Source of the DNA: Cordia subcordata
Taxonomy: Eukaryota > Streptophyta > Magnoliopsida > Boraginales > Cordiaceae
Assembly (NCBI GenBank): GCA_028554755.1
Contig: JAPTOF010000003.1
Coordinates: forward strand, 5,293,501 to 5,357,500
Direction: 5' to 3'
DNA: 64,000 bases
The position numbers and the translations under genes are program-made. Below, one piece after another: positions 37,146-48,065 of this stretch. Each line of letters begins with the position of its first letter. The stretch's first letter is position 1. The notes beneath the pieces were generated by a model. That model did no database searches, was not told the DNA's origin, and worked only from the letters and a program-made list of their open reading frames with translations.

Positions 37146-37579
37146 TGTTGGAAAATTTTTCTTCAAAGTAGGCTACCATTAATTATTTTTAGTTTTATGA
37201 AATAGGCTGAATGTCTAGTTCACAAGTTGGCCTTTGTGATCATATTAGTTTTAGCTCACATCATAAATTCATACGATTTTTTTTGTGTGCATGCCCATAT
37301 ATTCTGATAAATCCTTTTATAGGTAGGACTGTCAGAATTTATTATAAATAGGGCTAGGTCCCCTCTCCTACTCTTAACCTAACAGTTATTTCCATAAGCA
37401 TATGTTAATATTGAGTAGAGCAGGGAGAGGAAGATCTAAGCTTGGACTGGGTGACAGTTATTTCTTCAACAACAATTCTTTAACAATAATGGCTCAAAGA
37501 GGTATGTGCTTTCGCTATCAATTATGTCTTTGAATTTTATATTGTAAATTCATGTATACGATCCTATATTGCGCTTACA
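37146..37579 (+). repeat. 3' LTR of the Ty1-copia element
   Basis: 434 bases, TGTTGGAAAA to GCTTACA, preceded by a weak purine tract (AAATAGGAGAT). Followed by TGAGC, the right copy of the target duplication. Confidence 0.85.
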
Positions 37580-37848
37580 TGAGCTCTAATTTTGTCTTTT
37601 TTTCCGATAAACATTATGTCAAAAAGAAAAACTTCAAGAGATGATGATTGGTGAAAGAGACACTGTGGAGTGTCTTTGCCACAAAGCAAATGTATCCAAG
37701 TTTTAAGCTGGGCAACAAGTTGCTTATAGTGACCACCTTTAACAGATGACACAGCCAGCAGCATGCTCTTTCTTAATCTATTTAATCTCCTCCTGTAATC
37801 TCCACGGGGGTTCTTATAATTACAAAGTCACTACGCTTTACAGGAGTA

Positions 37849-38034
37849 ATGACAAGACTGGAGTTTCCAGTGATTATCAGTAAAATGTGTGTCTTGTTGG
37901 TTGTACTGTGCAGTGTCTTTTTAGTTGCTGTCACCGTCGGAGATGCAGCCATAATCCCGTCCAGTGCTGTCCTTGATGTTTACTCGAAGATACCCGTTAT
38001 GCTTGCATACGACGGTCATGACATGATGCCTTGA
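37849..38034 (+). other. Short frame encoding a signal-peptide-like stretch, unknown
   Basis: A 61-codon frame whose inner Met begins MCVLLVVLCSVFLVAVTVGD, a convincing hydrophobic secretion signal, followed by AAIIPSSAVLDVYSKIPVML. Its base composition is more balanced than the surrounding DNA, suggesting a first exon or a captured or broken piece of a secreted-protein gene. No family is recognised and no continuation was found downstream. The minus-strand frame at 37764-37564 just upstream is also unidentified. Confidence 0.3.
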
Positions 38035-38358
38035 CCGTTCTTTATTTCAGATTTGCCGTTGTTAAGTTAAAGCCACGTCTCTTGCGAGCTGATCCTTTAG
38101 ATGCAGTAGGGTTGCAAATGGCTGTGGGCCAATGGCCTAAAACATGACCCCAAGCCTTTCATATGGCATACCTAAAAGCTGAGTTGGGCCTCCATATATG
38201 GTAGGGGTCTGATGGGCTAATGGACAGAAACACAATACAATGAGTCTCCCCACTTCTCATGGTAGGGATTAGGGAATGGCACTTCTTGGCGTGAGAAGTA
38301 ACGCGTGTCATTAGTTGTTGCTAATTAAAAGAGTGACATCCATCATTAGGGGCAATAA

Positions 38359-38749
38359 GGCTATCTCCAATAGCTTCCCTATTTTTTTTTCCTAAATTTA
38401 AGTGATTTGAGTCATTTTCTTATATTTTGAGATCCCTTATTTTCAATTCTATTCCAACAGCTCCCCTATTTTTTACCAAACTTTCAGTTTAGGAAATTTC
38501 AATTTCAGTTTCACTCACCAGCTCCTCTATTTTACAATTTTGTAATCTTAGAGTTTTATTTTTGGGGATGGGATTTGGATGTTGATTTTTGGGATAAAAA
38601 AAATCCCTATATATAGGTGTTTCGTTTTGGGATTGGGAAAAAACTTAAAATTTTGGAGATGAGATATGGGAGTTATTGGAGCACTTTGTTATTAATAACT
38701 CCCTTAAATATAGAGATTTTTGTGTTTTAGAGAATTTGTTGGAGTTAGC
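38359..38749. mobile_element. Second Tourist-like MITE family, copy B
   Basis: Ends GGCTATCTCCAATAGCTT and TTGTTGGAGTTAGC, with TAA on the left (38356-38358) and TTA on the right (38750-38752). The interior aligns with copy A at 27592. Confidence 0.7.
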
Positions 38750-38750
38750 T

Positions 38751-39560
38751 TACAAAAACTGATGGAGCCTAAATAATAACTTAAAATATTCAGTCACATG
38801 TTTAAATACTATGCCTAGCGTGTAAACCATGGGACTGACTTTATTGAAAGCTTAAAAAATACACTCCATTATCATTTTGACTAAGGGTCACCCAAATAAA
38901 TATATACTATTCATCATTTAACAATTGTGCTCTCAGTGCACTATAACGTTGTAAACAGAGAAAACTCTTTTTTTCATCTGAACTAAGATCAATTTATTAA
39001 AAAAATTATAAATTTAAAATAAAAAAATTTCTGAATATATGTTGTCCTACAAAAAACAAATGGAGCCTAAATAATAATTTAAAATATTCGGTCACATGTT
39101 TAAGGGCCTATTTGGATTGGTTTTTTTTAAGGAAAAAGTAATTTTTTTCCTGAAAGAGTTATGTTAAATTTGTAATAACTATTTGATTTAGTTTCCAAAA
39201 AAGTTAAAACTTTGAAAAAAGCTCAAATACATCTTTTCTTTAAAAGTCAAAATTTTTAACTTCTTAAAAAAATTGTTAAAAAAACACTTTTAAAAAAAAG
39301 TCAATCCAAACGAGCCTTAAATACTATGCTCAACGTGTAAACCATGGGACTGACTTTAGCGAAACCTTAAAAAATACACTCCATTATCATTTTGACTAAG
39401 AGTCACCCAAATAAATATATACTATTCATCTTTTAATAATTGTGCTCTCAGTTCACTATAGCATTGTAAACAGGGAAAACTCTTTCATTTATTTGAACTA
39501 ACATTAATTCATGAAAAAAATTATAAATTTAAAATAAAAATTTGTACTTTTAAAATAAAA
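38751..39560. repeat. Tandem duplication of a subtilase-promoter-like segment
   Basis: Unit A (38751-39047) and unit B (39048 to about 39560) share GGAGCCTAAATAATAA, GTCACATGTTTAA, CGTGTAAACCATGGGACTGA and AATACACTCCATTATCATTT. Unit B is longer because a MITE (39104-39316) sits in it. Both resemble the upstream modules at 17141 and 47027 but no protease coding sequence follows. Confidence 0.8.
39104..39316. mobile_element. Tourist-like MITE with an empty-site paralogue next door
   Basis: 213 bases, GGGCCTATTTGGATTGG to CAATCCAAACGAGCC, flanked by TTAA (39100-39103, 39317-39320). The tandem unit A has a single TTAA at 38802-38805 with identical neighbours (CACATGT before, ATACTATG after), so the pre-insertion site is visible. 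Confidence 0.88.
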
Positions 39561-39662
39561 ATTTATAAGAGTATAAATTTTTATAGAAGGTCTTACAATT
39601 TTTTATTTTAAACTTATAAAATTTTTTTAACTGATATTAGTTCCGAGTGGTGGTAGAAAAAA

Positions 39663-39731
39663 CCTATAAATACTGTTCAACTTCAAGTGACCACTAGGGG
39701 GGGCCTCTCTTTCTGAAAAGTTGCCACCATG
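39663..39731 (+). promoter_or_regulatory. Orphan subtilase promoter core
   Basis: TATAAATA at 39665-39672 is followed by CTTCAAGTGACCAC and CCTCTCTTTCTG, closely resembling the leaders of subtilases 2 and 3, and by ACCATG at 39726-39731, where the protease start codon would be. After that the sequence is not protease but matches intergenic DNA near 26.79 kb. A 54-codon frame (39729-39893) starts at this ATG. Confidence 0.6.
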
Positions 39732-40660
39732 TACGGAACAATCATGTCTGGAGATACGATTCGAGAATCGAAATGTCGTGAAATAATCGTGACTCTGACA
39801 TCATTTTGGTGCAGGCACATGCTCGAGAAAAATCTTCTACAACCGTTCAAAATGTATATCATAAAAATAATAAAAAGGAATGAAATAACATAAAGATGTT
39901 AAATAAAAAATAAATAGATAAATGACACCTGTATAATTTATTATAAGTGTAAGTTATCTTTTTATAATTTTAAAATAAATATTGAACCCCCTGTACTTTT
40001 TAAAATTAGAGCATAATCACCCTAGTTGGTAACGTCTTTAGTTTTCTTTTTCTTTTTTTTTTTTGGGAGAAAAGCAAAATGTCTAATATATATTCTTCAA
40101 AATAAGAGGGATATTATGCACTTGTAGAGAAACAAAAGGGATTATCATATACTTATGGCAAAACACAATGAGATTAGGTACAATTTATTCCCCTATTTTA
40201 TGTAAGATAAAATGCATTTATATCGAATTTACAATTTTTCGTCACGTGGATTAAACATATTGTTAATCGTGCCTTTTTTTTTGAAAAATACAAGGAGTTT
40301 TCATGCTTATTTTGAAAATATAATGAGCTTATATATTTATAGCAACCCATAAAAATTTTAGGTGCTGTTTATCCAAAATAAATATATAGTTTGAAATGAG
40401 CAAAGTAAATTTGTATATAACCTGAAATAAGTATACCACATTGTATTATTCTTTCCACACATCAAATAAAATTATTAGTGAGGTCAATTAGTTTGCCAGA
40501 TGGACGCCCGTCATCCTATTTTTATACACAGATTTCAGGGAAATTAATTGATGTCTACATCGTGTGTCCTAAGTTGTTTTGTCTGCCATTACCTCTTATT
40601 CTTCTAAAAAAAATGTCTTCCTAACAATTTAATGCAACTTTGCTTTATCCTCACAATTAA
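39732..40660. repeat. Segmental copy of intergenic DNA at 26.8-29.2 kb
   Basis: 39740-39860 matches 26790-26935 (shared TGACATCAT and GTTCAAAATGTATAT). 40420-40600 matches 28965-29140. The copy here lacks the MITE at 26955 and the long-inverted-repeat element at 27229, but has its own AT-rich insert at about 39930-40200. Confidence 0.65.
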
Positions 40661-40716
40661 GAATTCCCATAAACGGAACTAATGTCTTTCTGTTAGCTGT
40701 AATATATTTCATTATA

Positions 40717-40945
40717 GGCTCATTTGGATTGGTATTTTTTTAAAAGTGATTTTTTTAACAATTTTTGAAAAATAATTTTTTTAATAAGTTGAAAATTTTG
40801 ACTTTTAAAAAAAGCTGTATTTGAGCTTTTTTTCAGAGTTTTAGCTTTTTTAAAAATTAAATCAAGTAGTTATTACAAAAGTAATATAACTTTTTCAGAA
40901 AAAAGTACTTTTTCTTGAAAAAAAAAAGCCAAATCAAACAGGCCG
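40717..40945. mobile_element. Tourist-like MITE copy
   Basis: Ends GGCTCATTTGGATTGG and AAATCAAACAGGCCG with the shared poly-T interior. TATA lies on both sides (40713-40716 and 40946-40949), so TTA/TAA duplication is ambiguous. About 229 bases. Confidence 0.7.
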
Positions 40946-43016
40946 TATATCTTGTGTGATGTAATAAAAAAATGTGTGTTTTTTATTATTTTTATTTATT
41001 ATTAATAGTTTATTTTTATATTTTATATATTATTAATTAGTAATTAAATAGATTTAGATTAGATAATAGATATGCATACATAGGAAGGTAAACTAAATGC
41101 TTTGCTAGATGGAAAGAGAACTTATTAGTATAATGACATGTAACATCAGGGACGGAACCACCAATATAGTGGGTCCCTCCTCCCCGCCCCAATTTTTTTT
41201 CTCTTGTGAAATAATTTTGTTTTATAGATAACTAAAGTACACTGCCCCTTTCACCTCCAAACAAATTTTGAGAATAGTACTAGGTAGATGGTAATATATG
41301 TTTAATTGAGAATTTACATATATGGTAATAATTGTTTAAATTAGGATTGAATTTAAGAAATGGTAATTTGATTTATTGTTTTAAATTGATATCCTTTACA
41401 AATTACAATTAATCTTTAATATTCTAGCTTGTCCATTCTTACCTCAAAAGCTTTGCAGTTTACAATTAATCAATTATGGAGGCTTCATTCTTTTGTTGAG
41501 ATTGTTCTTGAGAGTACGAGAAGATACTTGACCAAGTGTAGAGATTTCTAGTGGTGACTTCTTACGTTCTTCAACAATTATTATGTTCACAAACGAAGGT
41601 AATTAATCAATAATACAATCTATTTTTTGAGAAATTTTCAAGTTTATATAATTTTTCTAGCGATTTTAATGTTAGACTCGTTAATATTCGGGTAATATTT
41701 TTATTGATATAAAAAATTATTATTCAATTAAATCTTGACTGAAACAACATTATCCCATTAGAAAAATCGCACATATGTAGTCATTTGGTCTAAGACATAG
41801 GTTCCTTTGGATTGATTTTTTTTTCAAAAGAATTTTTGATAATTTTTGAAAAAAAGTTTTTGAAAAATTAAAATTTCATTGGAACATACGCCCCCCAATA
41901 AACATTTCGTCTTGGGTCTGTCCCTTTGTAACATTTACCAAAAAGACATATACTTTCTTTTATATATAATATAAAGATTATAAAATATTTGACCAAAAAA
42001 AAAACTTTTCAAATTAAATGCCTATTTGGATGATGTGACACAAACAACAGTAGGCATGTGTGATCTATCAAACCAATTTATTAGAATCTTTAGCAAACTA
42101 ATGCACTAGCACGAATTTATTTTTTGATAGAAAATATTAAATTAAGTTAAATTTATTTATTTTTAATAGCATATGAATAATTTAATCATGAATATTATGT
42201 GCTCTTTATGGATATTTTTAAACAATAAATGTTAAGTTTACTCAGGCTTAATCTTTACGATTCACAAATGAAAAATACTTTAAGGCTTTTAAGCATTAAT
42301 TAATTTGTAATTAAAATTTTAAATTAAAACTAATAATATTTATACATATCAATAATAACAAATGAACCTTTTGAAATTCACAAATAAATATTATTTTTAA
42401 AAATTAATTAATTGACAATTAAATTTCTAAGTGAAAGCTAAAAAATATATATCCATAATAGATAATAAGTGAACCTTTTGGGATTCACAAATGAATTATA
42501 TTTTAGGCATTAATTGATTGATTATTTAATTTTTAATTAAAACCAACAATTTAATTATATCTACAAAGATAAAAAATAATATAAATAAAATAAATAAGAA
42601 ATAATAAACTAATATATAAGCTAATAATAAAATATCTATTGTCACATAAGCACTAATATGACACTCTCATATTTCTTAACAAAGTATTTTTAAATAGCAA
42701 ACATTAAATTTACTTGAATCTAATCTTTTGAGACTCACAAATGAATATTACTTTAAGAATTAATTGATTGAAAATTAAATTTCTAATGTTAATATATATA
42801 TATATATATATAAGAAATAAATTTTTTAGACTTCACAAATGAATTTAATCTTAAGCATTAATTGATTGACCATTTAATATTACAATTAAAGCTAATAACG
42901 AAAATTCATAAAGATAAGAAATAATAAAAAAGTAAAGTAATAAAAAATAAAATAACCATGCCATGTAGCGTTGACACAAAACTTTCACAATACTCAAAAA
43001 AATAACTTATATACAG

Positions 43017-43074
<58 letters not shown>

Positions 43075-43466
43075 CTATAATAACTAGGCAAAAAAATTAA
43101 AAGATACTTACTAAGAAGTGAAAACAATATTTTAGGGCTTAAACTTTCCAAAATATGAAATTATGGGCTTCAACTTTAAAACATTTAATAAAAGGGTTGA
43201 ACTTATTAAATAATGAGGTTTTACACACCATCTTGCATGGCAATTTTTTTTTCGTTTAAAATATTATGTGGCATTTTATTTTATTTTTTGTAGTTTAGGT
43301 GGATTTTCTTGAATGGCAATCCAACTCCTGTATGTACACATATATAAAATGTGAAAAAAAAATTTGTTGGCTATGGGAATATAAATTAACTTTACATTTT
43401 TTTCTTTTGCTTAATACAATAAATTATATATTTTTTAAAATTTAAATTAATTAAACACTTAAATAT
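40946..43466. other. AT-rich intergenic DNA
   Basis: No gene is supported. A truncated Tourist-like copy (TTTGGATTGATTTTTTTT) lies at about 41805-41880. Between 42200 and 42900 a diffuse repeat recurs about every 110-180 bases around GATTCACAAATGAA and TTAATTGATTGA. A compound (AC)n(AT)n microsatellite lies at 43018-43072. Confidence 0.5.
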
Positions 43467-43546
43467 TAGGGACTAGGGAGTAGTTCAAATGGTTGAAATT
43501 ACCTTCTCTCAAGTCCTAGGTTCAAACTCTATGAGGAACAGAGGGT
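43467..43546 (+). mobile_element. SINE, 5' part, split by a DNA element
   Basis: TAGTTCAAATGGTTG (A-box-like) and GGTTCAAACTC (B-box-like) align with the SINE at 471-578 read on its own strand. The sequence breaks at GAACAGAGGGT and resumes at 44704 with the same motif, then runs TTGGGTTGGGG to an A-containing tail near 44750. Confidence 0.7.
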
Positions 43547-44703
43547 GCAAATTATGTGGTAGTCCTACCCCTATGTGCTCTTGCGGAGCTAGGTGCTTCT
43601 TCACGTGTTTAAAAGAAAAAACACAGCTTATCGTCAAACATTCAACTTTTCCTCTCTCCTCTCCTTCCTCTCTCTTAGCTTTTCTCTCTCCTCACCTTTC
43701 TCTCTTCTTCTTTTCCTTACTTCACCAGTGACACCATCGGTTGTCTCACGCCAAACAAACACAACCATAAAATTTCCCTTGCTTCACTGGTCATAATGAT
43801 GTGTAAGAAAACCTCTATCATTAATGCCATCATCATCTTCTTTCTCATGTTAGTGAATCTTCTGACTTCATCTCACAGCATCACAACCACCAATCCCTTT
43901 CTCTCTTTGTCACGACTCTAACTGTACCTTTCACGCTGCATTTGGATGCTTCAAGCTCAATCCACCATTAAAGTCCATCTTCACCTTCAAGTGTGTGTAC
44001 ATGCAAATGTGTGTTGTGTGTGTTTTGTGCTTATGTGTACGGAGATTTGTCTGAACAAATATATGTAAAATAGTGAACAAATATATGTGTTTATGTTTAT
44101 GTGTGAGGGAAATGAACAACTATATATAGAGCGATAAAAAAAATAAATATAAAGTTATGAACAAATAGAATGAAGTGGTTAACGAATATATGTGTTTTTG
44201 TTTGTGTGTGAGAGTGATGAACAATGATATATAGGATGGTGAACAGATAAATGTACAGTTGTGAACAAATATATATGTTTGTATCTGTGTGTTTGTGTAG
44301 TGTGAGAATGGTGAACAAATATATATAAAGTGGTGAACAAATAAACGTGTTTTGGGTGAGAGTGGTAAACAAATATATGTGGAGTGGTGAATAAATAGAT
44401 GTGAAATGGTGAACAAATAGATATGACGTGGTGGTGAATAAATAAACGTGTTTGTATTTATATGTGTCTATGAACAAATAGATATGGAGTGATGAACAAA
44501 TAAATGTGTGCGTTTTTGTGTGTCTTTGTGGGTGCATGAGTGGTAAATAAATATATGTAGAGTGGTAAATAAATATTTGGTGTATGTGCGCCAATTTTTT
44601 TTTTAATTTTACTATGCGTGAACAGTACTACATACTGTTCATGAACAGTGGAAGCACCTAGCTCCGCAAGAGCACATAGGTGTAAGACCATAATATAAGG
44701 TTT
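43547..44703. mobile_element. Mutator-like non-autonomous element inserted in a SINE
   Basis: Inverted termini of about 50 bases; the inner 30 (43569-43599 against 44651-44680, containing GTGCTCTTGCGGAGCTAGG) are perfect. GAACAGAGGGT is present on both sides (43536-43546, 44704-44714), an 11-base duplication in the Mutator range. The 1157-base interior has a pyrimidine-rich block and a minisatellite but no transposase. Confidence 0.8.
43990..44600. repeat. Degenerate minisatellite
   Basis: Roughly 20-45-base steps repeating GTGAACAAATATATGTG with GT-rich linkers. It creates long minus-strand frames rich in His, Tyr and Ile (165 codons at 44594-44097) that are repeat translations, not genes. 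It lies wholly inside the Mutator-like element. Confidence 0.8.
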
Positions 44704-44714
44704 GAACAGAGGGT

Positions 44715-44750
44715 TGGGTTGGGGACGGGGGGATGGGTGTTTTATTTAAA
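44715..44750 (+). mobile_element. SINE, 3' part
   Basis: TTGGGTTGGGGACGG through the ATTTAAAA tail continues the SINE begun at 43467, matching the GGGGTTGGGATGAAAT tail of the copy in subtilase 1. Confidence 0.6.
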
Positions 44751-46258
44751 AGAGTGAAATGCATTTCATTACCTTGTGTTTTGTGAAAGTTGCATAAACT
44801 CCCTTGTATTTTCAAAATTTGCTGATAAACTCTTGTGATTTAAAAAACGTTGCACGTTGGCCCATTCCGTTAGTTTTCCATAAAGGTTAACAAATCATTT
44901 TTGAATTAGTGCAAATTCACCCTCTAATTTTAAAAATGATGCAATTTCCCCCTCTGGTTTGAAATAAGATGTAAATACACCACTTATAAGATAAAAATAA
45001 TATATATATATATATATATATTATGTTAAACTTCTTTGTTTATAGTTATTCAATTATTATTGATACATATATATTATTTAATAAGGAGTCATTTAAACTA
45101 AGAAATTTACATTAGTTATGTAAACATTTACAGGAAAAAGTGATGGACTCAATTCAAAGCATACACTACAGTGAAAAGCTTTTAGTACAAACACACTTCA
45201 CTGTGGGACTCGTGTTCACTAATGACGAAAATTGTGTTCAACATCAAACATTCTAGTGTTTCTATAATGTAAATCAGTGTTTAAAACCATGCTAAACAGT
45301 ATTATTTCATTGAAAATTTGAAATTAATACTCATATATTATCTATTTGTTTGGTATTCTTTACAGACTAGATTAACGTTCAACACCTTATTAAACAGTAT
45401 CATTTTGTTGAAAATTGAACTTAATACTCATACATGATTTGTATTTTGATTCACCATAGTGAACAATACTAGCTACTAAATATATTTGCTTTCCAACTTA
45501 ATAATTTTCTTCTTTTTTTTTTTCGTGCCAATAAAATGTTGGACAGATAAATTTGTGAACACAAACTACGTCGGCTAGATGGAATGCCAAACTCGTGGAG
45601 TCAATTAATATCAATACGGAGGACAACGTCCTGCTTATAATTGTTTTAGATGAAAATGCCACTAAAGCCACCCGACGAAACATCACTTTCTTTTAGTCTT
45701 CTTTTATCTTATCTACTTTATTTCTCACTTCTTTTTCTTTCCTTTTATTTCTTCTTCTTCATGTTCAACAAATTTTTGTATATGTCTTCACCTATTTCAC
45801 GTACTAGTTCCTTGAGGAAAAATATATATATATATTGTAACACCTTTCTACGTTGGTTCTTTATGAGATTTATATGCACTTTATAATGATTTAAGTTCAT
45901 TATTAATATCCTCATGGACTTAAAAATTTTGAATTAATTGATAAGACTTAATGTGATGAGAGATTAGTAATTCAACCTTAGTCGTTATGCATCCTCTAAA
46001 AAAAGAGTTCATTTTGAGAACAACAATAGCATTGAAAGTTGAGGCGCAGGTGAGAAATCATGAAGGGCAAAAAGACCAATGAAAACTGGATTACGGCTAC
46101 TTCTCAATAATGGAAGTATACATACAAATACGTGCAGTGGCTCTTGTCGAGAGTTTCACACATCATTATTGCTATGTGAATGCTATTCATTTCCTGCCTC
46201 TGCTTTTTCAAATATCTCGGTGAAGGCATAGAGCACTACCCCTTTGAGCACTACTGTT
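44751..46258. other. AT-rich intergenic DNA
   Basis: 44755-45000 carries an arm-like relic (GTGAAATGCATTTCATTACC and several CCCTC(T)-motif lines) of the long-inverted-repeat kind. A TA run lies at 45002-45020. Nothing coding was recognised. Confidence 0.5.
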
Positions 46259-46920
46259 GTCAGTTTTCTTTTACTAGAAGAAACAAGTAGAAAAGGTTGT
46301 TTACTTGTACCTTATTTACTTAAAGTAGGATTTATAAAAAGTAAGGACATCCAACTAATTTTTATATGCCTACTTAATTATAAGCACGTAAATGAGCACA
46401 GCCAAACGACCTCAGAGTCTTGCCATGTTATCAGTCCATTAGGTAGGGATTCGATCAGTTCCAGCATACCGCATGTAACAATAGTTTCATTTACTGACTA
46501 TCCTGTTAAGTAATAACCTTGGATCTATATCCAGTCACATTATTTGTTGGATTAATTTGCAATTTACTTTTTATAAACAAACAATCAGTTTTCTTTTTAT
46601 TCAAACAAACAAATTGAAAAAGTTTTTTAGTTGTATTTATTTACCAGTTAATAAGTAGGTTTTATTAAAAAATAAGGACATCAAATTTTTTATTTGTCCG
46701 CTTTAAATGAGCATAGCCAATAACCTCATTGTCTAGCCATTTTATTAGTCCATTAGAAATATATTAATCATGCAACTCTATGCAGGAAAGATCTAGAAAA
46801 TCCGGAAGGGTTTCGATTAGTTCCCAAATGCCACGTGTAACAGAGTTTCATTAGATTACTCAGATGAGCAGAAATTTCATATTATTCATTAGATTAATTT
46901 GCAATTTATTGGAAATCAGA
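46259..46920. repeat. Tandem duplication, about 327-base period
   Basis: Units starting TCAGTTTTCTTTT at 46259 and 46586 share GTAAGGACATC-like, TAAATGAGCA(C/T)AGCCAA and TTAATTTGCAATTTA blocks in the same order, with substantial divergence. Located about 0.4-1 kb upstream of subtilase 3. Confidence 0.65.
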
Positions 46921-47026
46921 AAGATTACTTATATGAGCAGAAGTTTCAGCAGATACAGTATCCTTTATTATCACTTTCTTGTCCGAAACTGGCAGTACGA
47001 GATTTTTTTGAAGTTCCAATAGTTAA

Positions 47027-47120
47027 TACTATGCCCAACGTGTAATCCATGGGACTTAGTACTTCATCAAAAGCATCAAAACGTTCCGTCGTCATTTTGA
47101 TTGATTAGGGTGGCCCAAAT
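47027..47120 (+). promoter_or_regulatory. Conserved upstream module of the subtilase units (copy at subtilase 3)
   Basis: Shares CCCAACGTGTAA, CATTTTGATTGATTAGGG and TGGCCCA with 17141-17235. Downstream of it the sequence continues through the site where the MITE sits in subtilase 2, giving the empty allele. Confidence 0.6.
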
Positions 47121-47546
47121 AAATATGAACTGTCTTTTGTTGTTATATAATTATGTTATCACTTTATCACTATTAAATACCGGTCATAATTTCGTAAATG
47201 AAGCTCGTGAATATGATGTTGACATGTTAGACTGCCTACAAATACAAGTGACCATTGGGAGAGCTGATGGTATAAGAGCTTCCTTTCTTCTTTGCCTAAC
47301 ATACATCTCCCTGCTAGAGCACACATAATAATGGGAATCTTCCAATCGGAAAGACATTTTCAGTTTTGCTTTCTTTTTTCCTTTTGATGAATATGGCAGA
47401 CATCTTTCTAGCTGAAGCATTTGGTGAAACCAAAGTTAGTACCCCGAATTGCTCCTAATCATGATTATAGTATTCATGAATATAAGTCGATATATAATCT
47501 TTTTAAAGCTGCTTTAATACAACTGTGATAAACGACTAAATGATTG

Positions 47547-48051
47547 TGTTGGGTTATGACTCAAAGTCCAAACCCATACAAATTAGGAAAGAGTTTTAAT
47601 GAGAATTAAAATTCTAGTTATGGTAAAAGTCTTAATTATGGTAGGATTGATAGATGAGGAAATCCTTTGTCTTGGAGGACAAGGAAATCTCTTCTATAAA
47701 TAGGACTCTTATATTAGTTGTATAACGTGTGCCTTAGGGCCACACTCCATGGGGGGTGTGGGTGAGAGAGAGAGCCTGAGAGTATCGAGAGTGTCTTATA
47801 TTCGTTCTAGTCCTGTTGAGGATAGAACCATTGTAAGAACTCTGTGGGGGAAGGTTTAGACTTTTTCTTTCCGTGGAAAAAGTCATCACCTGAGTTGTAA
47901 CCATTATTATTGAGTAGAAAAATTTATCCCAGAGGGGTTCGTGGACGTAGGCAGAGGGCCGAACCACGTTTAATAGCGCGTATTCTTTTCTCGTTACTCG
48001 TACTTTAATTCTGCTGTATGAGTGTGTGTTATGCGTCCTAATTTCCCAACA
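47547..48051 (+). repeat. 5' LTR of the non-autonomous element
   Basis: 505 bases, with TATAAATAGG as promoter core and the conserved block CGTAGGCAGAGGGCCGAACC near the 3' end, shared with the solo LTR at 22514. Confidence 0.88.
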
Positions 48052-48053
48052 AG

Positions 48054-48065
48054 TGGTATCAGAGC
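48054..48065 (+). other. Primer-binding site (initiator-Met tRNA)
   Basis: TGGTATCAGAGC, two bases after the 5' LTR. Same site as in the copia element at 30701. Confidence 0.88.

Larger units (their letters stand above)
30266..37579 (+). mobile_element. Full-length but degenerate Ty1-copia retrotransposon
   Basis: Two LTRs (30266-30698 and 37146-37579), both TGTTGG...TTACA, flank a 6.4-kb interior. TGAGC is duplicated on both sides (30261-30265 and 37580-37584). The primer-binding site TGGTATCAGAGCC follows the left LTR by two bases. Pol fragments appear in the Ty1-copia order: gag-pre-integrase and integrase, then reverse transcriptase, then RNase H. The LTRs differ at many sites, roughly 8-10% by eye, and all frames are broken, so the insertion is old. 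At 7.3 kb it is long for a copia element. A tandem hairpin array at 31271 and further AT-rich DNA to about 33000 separate the left LTR from gag. Confidence 0.88.

Noticed and set aside
44097..44594. 165-codon minus-strand open frame rich in His/Tyr/Ile
   Set aside because: It is a translation of the minisatellite inside the Mutator-like element and has no independent support.
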